NCBI GenBank assembly: GCA_023451375.1
Contig: JAEXZS010000078.1
Location: 124,001-188,000 of the forward strand
Length of the DNA stretch: 64,000 bases
Reading direction: 5' to 3'
DNA from: Pseudomonadota bacterium
Lineage (GTDB): Bacteria > Pseudomonadota > Alphaproteobacteria > Caulobacterales > Caulobacteraceae
Shown: piece by piece, positions 18,701-26,972 of the stretch
How the letters are laid out: each line of letters starts with the position of its first letter
How positions within the stretch are numbered: position 1 is the stretch's first letter
The notes under the pieces: model-generated
The model's database searches: none
Seen by the model: only the letters and a program-made list of their open reading frames with translations
Told to the model about the DNA's origin: nothing
Position numbers and translations under genes: made by a program

Positions 18701-18846
18701 GCGTGGCCGCCTTCGACGACGAGGCGACGCCCTATACATCCTGGGTCGCCCCGCAGTTCATGGGCAACTTCGGCGGCAATTACGATCACCTGGCCCGCGT
18801 TTGGGAATGGCACGTGGTGGGCGGCGAGGACGAGGCGCCGGAATGA
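15742..18846 (+). CDS. addB: Double-strand break repair protein AddB
   Basis: Subunit of the AddAB helicase-nuclease, 1034 residues, alphaproteobacterial type. The N-terminal region TILLPNRRAARAFTGALSK is the AddB helicase-like fold. The central region has LEEGVWPQGAPVDPFLSRPM. The C-terminal RecB-type nuclease shows GDAVHEAIERIV near residue 793 and the catalytic VLDFKTGQTPSQKQ near 903. AddAB processes double-strand ends to load RecA. The start at 15742 overlaps the murU stop, and its stop overlaps the addA start (ATGA), which fits stoichiometric production of the two subunits. Confidence 0.95.
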   Translation: MTAFDPFAPTGPRWYAVPAHRPFLEDLAAGVLAWLGELPPETLSDATILLPNRRAARAFTGALSKLSGDRPVLLPQVRPLGDLEEDEPPFTPGALGLDLPPAIAPLTRRFEMARMIVENFDSDLAPMRALDLADALGGFLDSCQLEEIPDPQRIASLVEGEMAEHWERSAAFLGLALEAWPKRLAELGLVDPAWRRATLLRRLAELWDREPPSQPVIAAGSTGTVPAAADVLGAVARAPMGCVVLPGLDLDLDDRVWNQIDEDNEQHPQRALKRLLERHDLPRRAARPWFRPPVAPQADQRGLARQRLLNEALRPADATGDWREAIRDIRARAADAGRAADPIAEGLQGLSVLSLRHDEETAAAIALMMRETLETRNPDGTARTCALVTPDQALGRRVAARLERWGITADASAGQPLNRMAAGVLVDLCVRWMAAPTDPHVLLGLLKHPLVRLDLGETDVHLAATALELLALRGPRHSSFDQLRRKLDRQARPVRDGAPPPDGKLKRLGMALALTDHLEVAVASARASFTPNASLDAAARALTMLIESLAGQEAWAGLDGEAAAALLSNLIEGGGALGAVSPADLVELVQGLLADAVVRTGGATHPSLRILGAIEARLIRADRMILAGLEEGVWPQGAPVDPFLSRPMRKALGLPPPERRIGQSAQDFIQAACADEAVLIHTERRGGQPAVRSRWLWRLDMLTRGANTDESPVSVSAPDHVAHWTRALDAPARATPDYARRPAPRPPVDRRPRELPVTGVERWVRDPYAVYARRILGLRVLDRPGASAEALARGDAVHEAIERIVRTWPDVLPDNCVDQIEGFLHDALAEAGFEDAALARERPLAKNCARWLEQFERDRRARGATLLIEQSGSLTFDAPYKPFTLTARADRIELHANGAAVLDFKTGQTPSQKQVLQGFAPQLTLTAAILAEGGFPAPPTPASELLYVKVTGRSEPGKVEDVSRQGRGNSLTAAALAERELERLRRGVAAFDDEATPYTSWVAPQFMGNFGGNYDHLARVWEWHVVGGEDEAPE

Positions 18847-21800
18847 CTGAACTCAACCCCGTGGCCATGGCCCGCGCGCATCAGGCCGCCGCCGCCGATC
18901 CGGCCCTGTCGGTCTTTGTCACCGCCAATGCCGGTTCGGGCAAGACCACCACCCTGGTCAGCCGGGTGGCCCGCCTGCTGCTGAAGCGTGTCCGGCCCGG
19001 CGAGATCCTGTGCGTCACCTACACCAAGGCCGCCGCCGCCGAGATGCAGGCCCGACTGTTTCAGCGCCTGGGCGAATGGGCCGTCGCCGACGACTGGGCG
19101 CTCGCCGGGGAACTCGCCGCCCTGAATGGTCGCGATCCCGCGTCCCTGACCGACGCGGAACTATCCGACGCCCGGGTTCTGTTCGCGCGCGCGCTGGAGA
19201 CGCCCGGCGGCCTGAAAATCCAGACCATCCACGCCTTCTGCGAGAAACTGTTGCGCCGTTTTCCGCTGGAGGCGGGGGTGGCTCCTGGCTTCACCGTGCT
19301 GGAGGACCAGGCCGCCCTGAACCTGTCCCACGCCGCGCGCGAGGATCTGGCCCGCCACGCGCTGAAGGACGGCGACGGGCCCGTGGGCCGGGCCTATGCG
19401 CACTTCGCGGTGGAGCTGAGCTGGGAAGCGTTCCATTCGCTGCTGGACACCATCGAGGCGAAGCGCGAATCGCTGCTCAACTACCTCCAACGGATCGAGG
19501 CCGGGGCGGCGCCGGGGCCGCACGAACTGGTCGGCGTGAGCCGCGACGAACGTCCGGAGGACATCGAAGCCGGGTTCATGGCTTGGCTGAACGCCGCCGA
19601 CTGGCTGGCGGCCGCCGACGGCTTCGCCACCGGGGGCGCCAACGACCAGAAGCTGGCCGGGCAGATGCGCGCCGCCGTTCCACCTGGGACGACACTGTCG
19701 GCCATGACGTCGATCTTCATCGATTCAAAGGGGGTGGCTCGCGACAAGTTCGGGACGTCCAAGGCCCCGCCGGGCGCCACGACCTATCTGGAGGACGTTT
19801 CCCTGAAGTATCTTTCGACGCTGGATCGCGTCCGCGCCGCGCGCGTGGCTGACGAGACGGAGAAGGTGCTGACCCTCGCCAGGGTCCACGCCGCCTTCTA
19901 CGAAACCGCCAAGCGAAGCCAAGGAGCGTTGGACTTCACCGACCTGGTCGGCCGCACGGTCGAACTGCTGACCAGGCGCGCCACGGCGGCCTGGGTGCTC
20001 TACAAGCTCGACGGCGGCATCGAGCACGTCCTGATCGACGAGGCTCAGGACACGGCGCCTGATCAGTGGGATATCGTCCGCGCCCTGACCGAGCCCTTCT
20101 TCGCGGGGGCGGGCGCCGAGCGCCGCGACCAGGCCATCCGCCGGACGGTCTTCGCCGTGGGAGACGAGAAACAGTCGATCTATTCTTTCCAGGGCGCCCG
20201 GCCCGAACGGTTGCGTCAGGAAGCCCGCACCTATGACGCCTTGACGCGCGGGGCCGGGGCGGACTTCCGCGAAGTCCCGCTCGACACCTCCTTCCGCTCG
20301 ACGGAAGAGGTGCTCCAGTTCGTCGACCTCGCCTTCGATTGCCCCGAACGGACCCGCGCCCTGGTCGGCGAAACCGGCGACATCGCCATACATCGCCCCG
20401 CCCGCCTGGGCCAGCACGGCTCGGTCGAGCTGTGGCCCCTGTTCGAGGATCCCGTCGCGCCCGAGCGCGAGGCCTGGAATGCGCCGGTGGACAAGGAAGA
20501 CAACCGCAGCGCCCGTAAGCAGCTGGCCCAGGCCCTGGCCCGAGAGATCAAGCAACAGGTCGAGGACGGAACCGCCGTCTGGACCCATGACCGGCAAAAG
20601 GGGCCGGTCCGCCGACCGGTGCGCTACGGCGACTTCCTGGTCCTGGTGCGCCGTCGCGACGCCACGTTCGAGGAGATCATTCGCGCTCTGAAGACCGAAG
20701 GCGTGCCCGTGGCGGGCGCCGACCGGCTGAAGCTATCCAGCCATATCGTCTTCGACGATCTGATCGCGCTGGCGCGGTTCGCTCTCCTGCCGGACGACGA
20801 CCTGTCGCTGGCGGAAATCCTGCGCAGCCCCTTCTGCGACGTAACCGACTTCGGGGATCCGCACAGCCTCTATCCCTTGGCGGACAAGGTCTCGCGCGAG
20901 GGGCGGACGCTGTGGCGCGAACTGCAACGCCGCGCCCATGAACAGCCCGCCTGGACGGCCGCCCGCGATCTGATGATGGAGCTGATCGCCGCCCGCGGCC
21001 GCGACCCGTTCGCCTTCTTCTCCACAGCCCTGAACCGCGTCGGCCCCGACGGCCGCTCGGGACGCGCCCGCATCCTGGAGCGGCTGGGTCGCGAGGCCGA
21101 GGAGGCCATCGACGAGACCCTGGCCCAGGTCCTTGCCGCCGAGGAGCGCGGCGGACGCGATCTGGAGACCTGCCTCGCCCTGCTGGAACAGGCCGACGTC
21201 GAGGTGAAACGTGAGATGGAGGGGGTCCGCGACGAGGTCCGGGTCATGACGGTCCACGGCTCCAAGGGGCTGGAGGCGCCCGTCGTCATCCTGCCCGACA
21301 CCACCGGCAAGGCCAAGCCGCAGGGGCCGACCTTGATGTCGGTCGCCCTGCCCGACGCGGCGGAGGCCTGGCTCATGTGTCCCTCCAGCGCCAAGGCGGA
21401 CTGTGGATTTTCCAGCAATGTCCGGAAGGCGCGGGGCGAGCGCACGGACGCGGAATCCCTGCGCCTGCTCTATGTCGCCCTGACCCGCGCCCGCGACCGA
21501 TTGATCATCATGGGCCGCAAGACCCGGTCGCCCAAGGAAGGGTTCGAGGCCGGCAGTTGGTGGGATGTCATCGCCGGGACTTTCGAACGTCTGGCGCGAA
21601 CCCGGCCTGACGCGGTCCGCACTCTGGACGGCGGCCGCCTGCGTTTCGGGGTCGATCCAGAGAGAACGCCCCGCACGGAGCCTGTCGCGACCGAGGCCGC
21701 CCGCGTTCCGGACTGGGCGGCGTCCCCGCCGCCGCCCGACGACGGCGCCCGCTTCGCCTCTCCGTCGAGGATGGAGGGCTCGATCCGCGTTCCCGCGCCG

Positions 21801-22352
21801 TCGCCGCTGGCGCGCAGCGCGGCCGGCGGGGCGTCGCTGGGTCGTTTCCGACGCGGCGACCTGGTCCACAGGTTGCTGGAGCGCCTGCCCGAGATTGCGC
21901 CCGCCGCCCGGCCCGACGCCGCCCGACGCCTGCTGGCGCGCGAGACCGATCTGGACGAGGCTCAGCGCGCCGAGATGATCGCCGCCGCCTTCTCGGTTCT
22001 GGACGACGCCCGGTTCGCCCCCGTCTTCGGCGAGGGCTCTCGCGCCGAAGTCGCCCTGACCGGCTCCGCCCCCGGCCTCCCGTCCGGGGTGGCGATCAAC
22101 GGCCGCATCGACCGGCTGGTGGTGACGCCCGAGCGGATTCTGGTGATCGACTACAAGACCAATCGTCCCGCCCCTGACACGATCGACAGGGTCGACCCGG
22201 CCTATGTGCTGCAGGCCGCGGCCTATGTCGCCGTTCTTAAGCGGCTCTATCCCGACCGGCGGGTCGAGGCCGCTCTGGTCTGGACCGACGGGCCGAAGCT
22301 GATGCCGATCCCGGAAAAGATGCTGGAGGCGGCGCTGGCGGGCGGTCGTTGA
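18843..22352 (+). CDS. addA: Double-strand break repair helicase AddA
   Basis: UvrD-like helicase plus RecB-type nuclease of 1169 residues, partner of AddB. Walker A is TANAGSGKTTTLVSRV (GSGKT at residues 31-35), motif II is LIDEAQDTAPDQW near 399, then VGDEKQSIYSFQGA, DTSFRSTEEVL, MTVHGSKGLEAPVV and LLYVALTRARDRL. The nuclease centre is RILVIDYKTNRPA near residue 1100. ATG 18843 overlaps the addB stop. The length and order addB-addA-trxA are typical for the order. No Chi-related feature can be judged from the sequence. Confidence 0.96.
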   Translation: MTELNPVAMARAHQAAAADPALSVFVTANAGSGKTTTLVSRVARLLLKRVRPGEILCVTYTKAAAAEMQARLFQRLGEWAVADDWALAGELAALNGRDPASLTDAELSDARVLFARALETPGGLKIQTIHAFCEKLLRRFPLEAGVAPGFTVLEDQAALNLSHAAREDLARHALKDGDGPVGRAYAHFAVELSWEAFHSLLDTIEAKRESLLNYLQRIEAGAAPGPHELVGVSRDERPEDIEAGFMAWLNAADWLAAADGFATGGANDQKLAGQMRAAVPPGTTLSAMTSIFIDSKGVARDKFGTSKAPPGATTYLEDVSLKYLSTLDRVRAARVADETEKVLTLARVHAAFYETAKRSQGALDFTDLVGRTVELLTRRATAAWVLYKLDGGIEHVLIDEAQDTAPDQWDIVRALTEPFFAGAGAERRDQAIRRTVFAVGDEKQSIYSFQGARPERLRQEARTYDALTRGAGADFREVPLDTSFRSTEEVLQFVDLAFDCPERTRALVGETGDIAIHRPARLGQHGSVELWPLFEDPVAPEREAWNAPVDKEDNRSARKQLAQALAREIKQQVEDGTAVWTHDRQKGPVRRPVRYGDFLVLVRRRDATFEEIIRALKTEGVPVAGADRLKLSSHIVFDDLIALARFALLPDDDLSLAEILRSPFCDVTDFGDPHSLYPLADKVSREGRTLWRELQRRAHEQPAWTAARDLMMELIAARGRDPFAFFSTALNRVGPDGRSGRARILERLGREAEEAIDETLAQVLAAEERGGRDLETCLALLEQADVEVKREMEGVRDEVRVMTVHGSKGLEAPVVILPDTTGKAKPQGPTLMSVALPDAAEAWLMCPSSAKADCGFSSNVRKARGERTDAESLRLLYVALTRARDRLIIMGRKTRSPKEGFEAGSWWDVIAGTFERLARTRPDAVRTLDGGRLRFGVDPERTPRTEPVATEAARVPDWAASPPPPDDGARFASPSRMEGSIRVPAPSPLARSAAGGASLGRFRRGDLVHRLLERLPEIAPAARPDAARRLLARETDLDEAQRAEMIAAAFSVLDDARFAPVFGEGSRAEVALTGSAPGLPSGVAINGRIDRLVVTPERILVIDYKTNRPAPDTIDRVDPAYVLQAAAYVAVLKRLYPDRRVEAALVWTDGPKLMPIPEKMLEAALAGGR

Positions 22353-22429
22353 ATTGCGTCCGTTCCCGTCCCACATCTGACCCGACGCGCCGGAATCAGC
22401 TATTCAGACCGGCCATAAAGGAGATCTCC

Positions 22430-22765
22430 ATGGCGACTGTGAAAGTCACCGACGAAAGCTTCGACGCTGACGTCCTCAAGGCGTCCACCCCCGTGCTGGT
22501 GGACTTCTGGGCTGAATGGTGCGGACCCTGCAAGCAGATCGGCCCGGCGCTGGAGCAGATCGCCGACGAACTGGGCGGCCAGGTCACGGTCGCCAAGGTG
22601 AACATCGACGACAGCCCCATGACGCCGTCCAAGCTGGGGGTGAAGGGCATCCCCACCCTGATGCTTTTCAAGGACGGCCAGATGACCTCGATGAAGGTCG
22701 GCGCCATGCCCAAGGGCAAGATCGTCGAATGGCTGGCCGAGGCGGGCGTCAAGGCCGAGGCCTGA
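22430..22765 (+). CDS. trxA: Thioredoxin
   Basis: Cytoplasmic thioredoxin of 111 residues that reduces protein disulfides using electrons from thioredoxin reductase. The active site is FWAEWCGPCKQIGP (Cys31, Cys34), the cis-proline loop is GIPTLMLFKDG, and there is no signal peptide. AAAGGAG (22417-22423) precedes the ATG at 22430 by seven bases. It lies 77 bases after addA and is followed by a strong hairpin terminator, so it closes the tsaE-addA transcription unit or has its own promoter in that gap. Confidence 0.97.
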   Translation: MATVKVTDESFDADVLKASTPVLVDFWAEWCGPCKQIGPALEQIADELGGQVTVAKVNIDDSPMTPSKLGVKGIPTLMLFKDGQMTSMKVGAMPKGKIVEWLAEAGVKAEA

Positions 22766-22785
22766 TCGTAGCGCTCGCTCAGACG

Positions 22786-22814
22786 AGGCCGTCGGTTTCG
22801 CCGGCGGCCTTTTC
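22786..22814 (+). terminator. Rho-independent terminator after trxA
   Basis: AGGCCGTCGG (22786-22795) pairs with CCGGCGGCCT (22801-22810) with one G-T wobble around a five-base TTTCG loop, and a short T run (22810-22813) follows. It lies 20 bases after the trxA stop and before the convergent DUF1206 gene. Confidence 0.75.
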
Positions 22815-22826
22815 GCTGGCGGGGCG

Positions 22827-23738
22827 TCAGCGCATCGCCAGGTCGCGCGGCGGGCGTATCCTTCTCCAGCGCGCCTCCACGAAGGCGAAGGCGCCGAAGG
22901 CCATCAGGCCGATCGCCGTCAGACCCAGTATCCAGGACCCGCCGGGCTGCGCTTCGAGCGCGTCCAGGGCGACCGCGGTGGTGACGACCTCCGCCGAGCG
23001 GGCGTGCAGCCCCGCGAGCATCACGAAGATTCCCAGCGGGAGATAGGCGAAGCCGCGCGCGCCATAGCCGATCCGCGCCAGGACGCTGGCGGGGGCGCGG
23101 ACAGCCTCGGGACAGGCCAGGGCGGAATCGAAGTCGTCCCTGAAGGCTCTGACGATGTTGCCGACCCCGACCGCCAGCACAATCAGCCCCGCCGCGACGA
23201 GCAACAGGCCGCCGAACGGCAGGCCCAGGATGACGGCGGCCTTCTCCTGGTTTTCCGCCACGCTCTCCGCCCGGTCGGAGGCCATGGACGTCGCTTCGCC
23301 GACCTCGTCCAGATACTCGAACACCCCGGCCGCCAAGACGCCGTAGAAGACGCCGCTGGCAGCCTGGCCCGCGCGGACCGCCCAGCCCTTGAGGTCGTCC
23401 CCCTCATGATCCGCGTCGAACACCGCCTGCAGCGCGCGCCATCCGACGAAGGCCCACAAGCCCGCGCCCAGCAGCACCAGCCAGACGCGGCCGAGCGGCT
23501 GCTCGGCCAGCCATCCCGCTGCGCCGCCGGTCCCGACCGCGGCCCCGATCCGGTCTGTCGCGGCCATCAGGGTCAGGGTCCCCGCCGAGAGATAGACGAA
23601 GCCGCGCGCGCCATAGCCGATCCGCGCGGCCCATTCGAGAAGGACGGATAGCCGGGGCGTGCGCCGGGCGAGGGGAAGACGGTCCCGTATCGCCTGCCCA
23701 AGGGCCGCGGCGGCGTGGCGAAACGGTTTGGAGGGCAT
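22827..23738 (-). CDS. DUF1206 membrane protein
   Basis: Integral membrane protein of 303 residues with about six hydrophobic segments. The family hallmark, a repeated two-helix unit opening with ARIGYGARGFVYLSAG, is seen twice almost word for word (the second is ARIGYGARGFAYLPLG near residue 222), with a more diverged middle unit. Function is unknown. I chose the ATG at 23738 because AAGGA lies 6 bases upstream; an in-frame ATG nine codons earlier has no such site. It is the last gene of the long minus-strand run that begins with uppP and is convergent with trxA. Confidence 0.85.
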   Translation of the reverse strand: MPSKPFRHAAAALGQAIRDRLPLARRTPRLSVLLEWAARIGYGARGFVYLSAGTLTLMAATDRIGAAVGTGGAAGWLAEQPLGRVWLVLLGAGLWAFVGWRALQAVFDADHEGDDLKGWAVRAGQAASGVFYGVLAAGVFEYLDEVGEATSMASDRAESVAENQEKAAVILGLPFGGLLLVAAGLIVLAVGVGNIVRAFRDDFDSALACPEAVRAPASVLARIGYGARGFAYLPLGIFVMLAGLHARSAEVVTTAVALDALEAQPGGSWILGLTAIGLMAFGAFAFVEARWRRIRPPRDLAMR

Positions 23739-23807
23739 GGGTTTTCCTTGCTGGGGGTCCTGCAACGCTCGACGCGGGCTTGCGGCTCCGTCTCCGTCTC
23801 GCGGGGT

Positions 23808-25082
23808 CTATTCCGGCCAGGTCTCCCGGCTCGCGCCAAGAACCTCTCCGGCGAGATAGAGCGAGCCGCAGATCGCCACGCGGCCGGCCCCGAACCGCAG
23901 CGCCATGTCCAGCGCCTCCCGAACCGAGCCCGCCGCCGTGGCGCCCAGCCCATGGCCGCGCGCCACGGCCGCCAGGGCGCCCGGCTCAGCCGCCGCGCCG
24001 TCGAAGCTCACGGTGAATACCGCCGCGCCGCTGGCCTTCAGCGCCTCGAAGAAGCCGCCCTGGTCCTTGTTCGCCAGCATGCCGCAAATCAGAGCCAGCG
24101 GCCGCGGCGCCCGGGCCTGGCGGTCGGCCAGGAAGGCCGCGAGCGCGCGCCCGGCGTGGGGATTGTGCCCGCCGTCGAGCCACAGCTCCGCGTCCGCCGC
24201 CCGAGCCGCCTCGCCATAAGGACCGGCGGTGATCCGCTGCAGCCGGGCGGGCCAACGCACGGTTCTCAGCCCTTGGGCGATCGCCGTCTCCGGCAGGTCC
24301 AACTCGAGCGCCGCCGCCACGGCGAGGGCGGCGTTGTCGATCTGGTGCCCGCCCGCTAAGGCCGGCGCGGGCAAATCCATGAACAACTCGGCCGTCTGGA
24401 AGGCCAGGCCTCCGCGTTCGGCCCAGGCGTCGAAGTCAACGCCCAGCACCGTCAGCCGCGCCTCCACGTCGGCGGCGCGGCGTTCGATGGCCTTCATGGC
24501 CTCTTCCTTCTGGCGCGCGATGACCGCCGGCGCGCCCGCCTTCAGCACTCCGGCCTTTTCCGAGGCGATCACGGCCAGGTCCGTGCCCAGGAACTCGGCG
24601 TGGTCGTAGTCGACCGGCGCGATGACGCTCAGCAGCGGCCGTTCGATGACGTTGGTGGCGTCCAGCACCCCGCCCAGCCCCACCTCGACGACGGCCAGGT
24701 CCGCCGGCGTCTCGGCCATGGCCAGGAAGGCGGCCGCGGTGGTGCTCTCGAACACGGTCGCCTCTCCGGCGACGGCCTCGATGCGGTCCAGGATGGCGTT
24801 CAGCCGATCGTCCTCGATCAGATGGCCCGCCAGGCGAATACGCTCGTTGAACCGCACCAGGTGCGGCGAGGTGTAGGCGTGGACCTTCAGCCCCGCCGCC
24901 TCGGCGATGGCCCGGATCAGGGCGACGGTCGACCCCTTGCCGTTGGTGCCGGCGACATGGACCACCGGCGGCAGCCGATGCTGTGGGTCGCCCAGCGCCG
25001 CGCACAGCCCCCGCATCCGGTCCAGCGACAGGTCGATGCGCTGGGGGTGGCGGGCGCGCAGGCGCTCGGAGATTGGGTCCAC
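23808..25082 (-). CDS. folC: Bifunctional dihydrofolate / folylpolyglutamate synthase FolC
   Basis: Cytoplasmic ATP-dependent ligase of 424 residues that makes dihydrofolate from dihydropteroate and glutamate and adds further glutamates to folates. The P-loop HVAGTNGKGSTVALI (GTNGKGST residues 45-52), TSPHLVRFNERI and VEVGLGGVLDATN are all present, as is the Mur-ligase-type C-terminal WLDGGHNPHAG. The start codon is GTG at 25082, five bases after the accD stop. The accD-folC pairing is common across proteobacteria and ties folate and fatty acid synthesis transcriptionally. Confidence 0.95.
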   Translation of the reverse strand: MDPISERLRARHPQRIDLSLDRMRGLCAALGDPQHRLPPVVHVAGTNGKGSTVALIRAIAEAAGLKVHAYTSPHLVRFNERIRLAGHLIEDDRLNAILDRIEAVAGEATVFESTTAAAFLAMAETPADLAVVEVGLGGVLDATNVIERPLLSVIAPVDYDHAEFLGTDLAVIASEKAGVLKAGAPAVIARQKEEAMKAIERRAADVEARLTVLGVDFDAWAERGGLAFQTAELFMDLPAPALAGGHQIDNAALAVAAALELDLPETAIAQGLRTVRWPARLQRITAGPYGEAARAADAELWLDGGHNPHAGRALAAFLADRQARAPRPLALICGMLANKDQGGFFEALKASGAAVFTVSFDGAAAEPGALAAVARGHGLGATAAGSVREALDMALRFGAGRVAICGSLYLAGEVLGASRETWPE

Positions 25083-25087
25083 CGCCG

Positions 25088-25981
25088 TCAGGCCGCCTTG
25101 CGGCTTCCGCCCATCAGCATGGACAGGATCTGGCCGAGCACGCGCGGCAGATCGGCGCGGACGACCACGCGGTCGACCATGCCCTTCTCCTGCAGATATT
25201 CGGCGCGCTGGAAGCCGGGCGGCAGCTTCTCGCGAATGGTCGCCTCGATCACGCGGGGGCCGGCGAAACCGATCAGGGCGCCCGGCTCGGCCAGATGAAC
25301 GTCGCCCAACATGGCGTAGGAGGCGGTGACCCCGCCGGTCGTGGGATCGGTGAGGACCACGGCGTAGGGCAGCTTGGCCGCCTTCAGCTCCTCGACGGCG
25401 AGGGTGGTGCGCGCCATCTGCATCAGCGACAACGCCCCCTCCTGCATCCGTGCGCCGCCGGCGGCGGTGAAGCAGATCATCGGAACATTGCGGGCCACCG
25501 CCTCGCGCGCCGCCTTGATGAAGGCCTCTCCCGCGGCCATGCCCAGCGATCCGCCCATGAAGGTGAAGTCCTGGACGACGACCACGGCTTCCTGGCCGCC
25601 CACCTCGCCGAAGCCGATCGCCATGGTGTCCTTGCGGCCCGCCGCCTTGCGCGCCGCGTTCAGCCGGTCCTTGTAGGACTTGCCGTCCGAGAACTTCAGC
25701 GGGTCCTCGGGCACGTCCGGCGTGTCCACGGCCTCATACTTGCCGTCGTCGAAGGTGAAGCGCAGGCGCGTCGGCGCGTCGATGCGCATGTGCCGGCCCG
25801 AGGGGGTCACCCACAGCGACGCTTCCAGATCCGAGCGGTACAGCATCTCGCCGGTGTCTGGGTCCTTGACCCAGAGGTTGTCCGGCGTGTCCCGGCGCGA
25901 GACGATCTTGCGGACGCCCGGCGCGAAGCGGCTCAGCCAGCCTCCGCGCTTCTCCTGTTGCGGCTTGTTCTTGTCGACCAT
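25088..25981 (-). CDS. accD: Acetyl-CoA carboxylase carboxyltransferase beta subunit AccD
   Basis: Subunit of the carboxyltransferase that moves carboxyl from biotin to acetyl-CoA to form malonyl-CoA, first step of fatty acid synthesis; 297 residues. The crotonase-like core shows MGGSLGMAAGEAFIKAAREA, FTAAGGARMQEG, DPTTGGVTASYAMLGD and EPGALIGFAGPRVIE. The start at 25981 is supported by AAGGA seven bases upstream. Oddity: the N-terminal zinc ribbon, four cysteines in Escherichia coli, reads VKDPDTGEM and WVTPSGRHMR here, so all four cysteines are replaced (about residues 40, 43, 59 and 61-62). Assignment is nevertheless secure. Confidence 0.95.
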   Translation of the reverse strand: MVDKNKPQQEKRGGWLSRFAPGVRKIVSRRDTPDNLWVKDPDTGEMLYRSDLEASLWVTPSGRHMRIDAPTRLRFTFDDGKYEAVDTPDVPEDPLKFSDGKSYKDRLNAARKAAGRKDTMAIGFGEVGGQEAVVVVQDFTFMGGSLGMAAGEAFIKAAREAVARNVPMICFTAAGGARMQEGALSLMQMARTTLAVEELKAAKLPYAVVLTDPTTGGVTASYAMLGDVHLAEPGALIGFAGPRVIEATIREKLPPGFQRAEYLQEKGMVDRVVVRADLPRVLGQILSMLMGGSRKAA

Positions 25982-26147
25982 GGGCGCGTCCTTAGAGCCT
26001 GATCCGCCTGAGGTGAAGCGCTTCGCGCGTCTATGAAGCGGCGAACGCGGCTCCAGGTTCATGCTGGACCTTGATTCCCGACCCAGCGGAACCGCGAAGC
26101 GATCGCCTCAGCCGATCAGGGTCTAGACGGTTTCCCCTAGGAAATCA

Positions 26148-26972
26148 TCAGGCGGGCACGCGGACGGCGCGGACCGCGTCGGCCAGCGCCTTCACCTTGG
26201 CCAGGACGCGCGGGGCGGCGGGTTCGTTCGCCTCCAGGGCGGCGGCGACTTCGTCCACCAGGGCCGAGCCGACCACGACGGCGTCGGCGACCCGGGCGAT
26301 CTCGGCGGCGCGCTCGGGCGTCTTCACGCCGAAACCGACGGCGACCGGCAGGCCCGACGCCTTGCGCACCCGCTCCACGGCCGGCGCCACCGACGCCGCC
26401 TCGGCTTCCTTCACACCGGTCACGCCGGCGACGGAGACATAGTAGACGAAGCCCGAGGTGCCGTCGGCGACGATCTTCAGTCGTGCGTCGTCCGATGTCG
26501 GCGTGGCCAGCCGGATCAACGAGATCGACACCTTGTCCAGCGCCTCCACCAGCGGCGCGGCCTCTTCCGGCGGACAGTCGACCACGATCAGGCCATCGAT
26601 GCCGCAATCGGCGGCGTAGGCGGCGAAGGCGTCGTAGCCCAGGCTCTCGATGGGGTTGAGATATCCCATCAGAACGACCGGCGTGGCGTCGTCGCCTTTC
26701 CGGAACTCACGCGCCAGATCCATGGCGCCGCGCAGGCCGAAGCCGGCCTTCATGCCGCGCAGCGCCGCCTTCTGGATCGGCGGCCCCTCGGCCATGGGGT
26801 CGCTGAACGGGAAGCCCAGCTCGATGAGGTCGGCGCCCGCGCCCGGCAGGCCCCGCAGTATCTGCAGCGCCTCGTCGCGCGACGGATCGCCGCCCATCAC
26901 ATAGGCGACGAAGCCGGCCCGGCCCTCGGCCTTCAGCGCTGCGAAGCGGGCGTCGATGCGGGCGGTGGTCAT
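26148..26972 (-). CDS. trpA: Tryptophan synthase alpha chain
   Basis: Alpha subunit of tryptophan synthase, 274 residues, cleaving indole-3-glycerol phosphate to indole and glyceraldehyde 3-phosphate and passing indole to TrpB. The catalytic Glu is in ADLIELGFPFSDP (Glu51). The position of the second catalytic acid, Asp60 in Escherichia coli (ADGP), reads AEGP here, so a Glu (residue 62) stands in. Other family blocks are VVLMGYLNPIES, FVYYVSVAGVTG and VGFGVKTPE. Its ATG overlaps the stop of a small exported protein gene by four bases (ATGA), an unusual interruption of the normal trpB-trpA contact. Confidence 0.95.
   Translation of the reverse strand: MTTARIDARFAALKAEGRAGFVAYVMGGDPSRDEALQILRGLPGAGADLIELGFPFSDPMAEGPPIQKAALRGMKAGFGLRGAMDLAREFRKGDDATPVVLMGYLNPIESLGYDAFAAYAADCGIDGLIVVDCPPEEAAPLVEALDKVSISLIRLATPTSDDARLKIVADGTSGFVYYVSVAGVTGVKEAEAASVAPAVERVRKASGLPVAVGFGVKTPERAAEIARVADAVVVGSALVDEVAAALEANEPAAPRVLAKVKALADAVRAVRVPA

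Noticed and set aside
25982..26147. Possible leader or attenuator between trpA and accD
   Set aside because: I see a small hairpin and a GAAGCGCTTC palindrome but no leader peptide, no T tract and no recognised RNA family.
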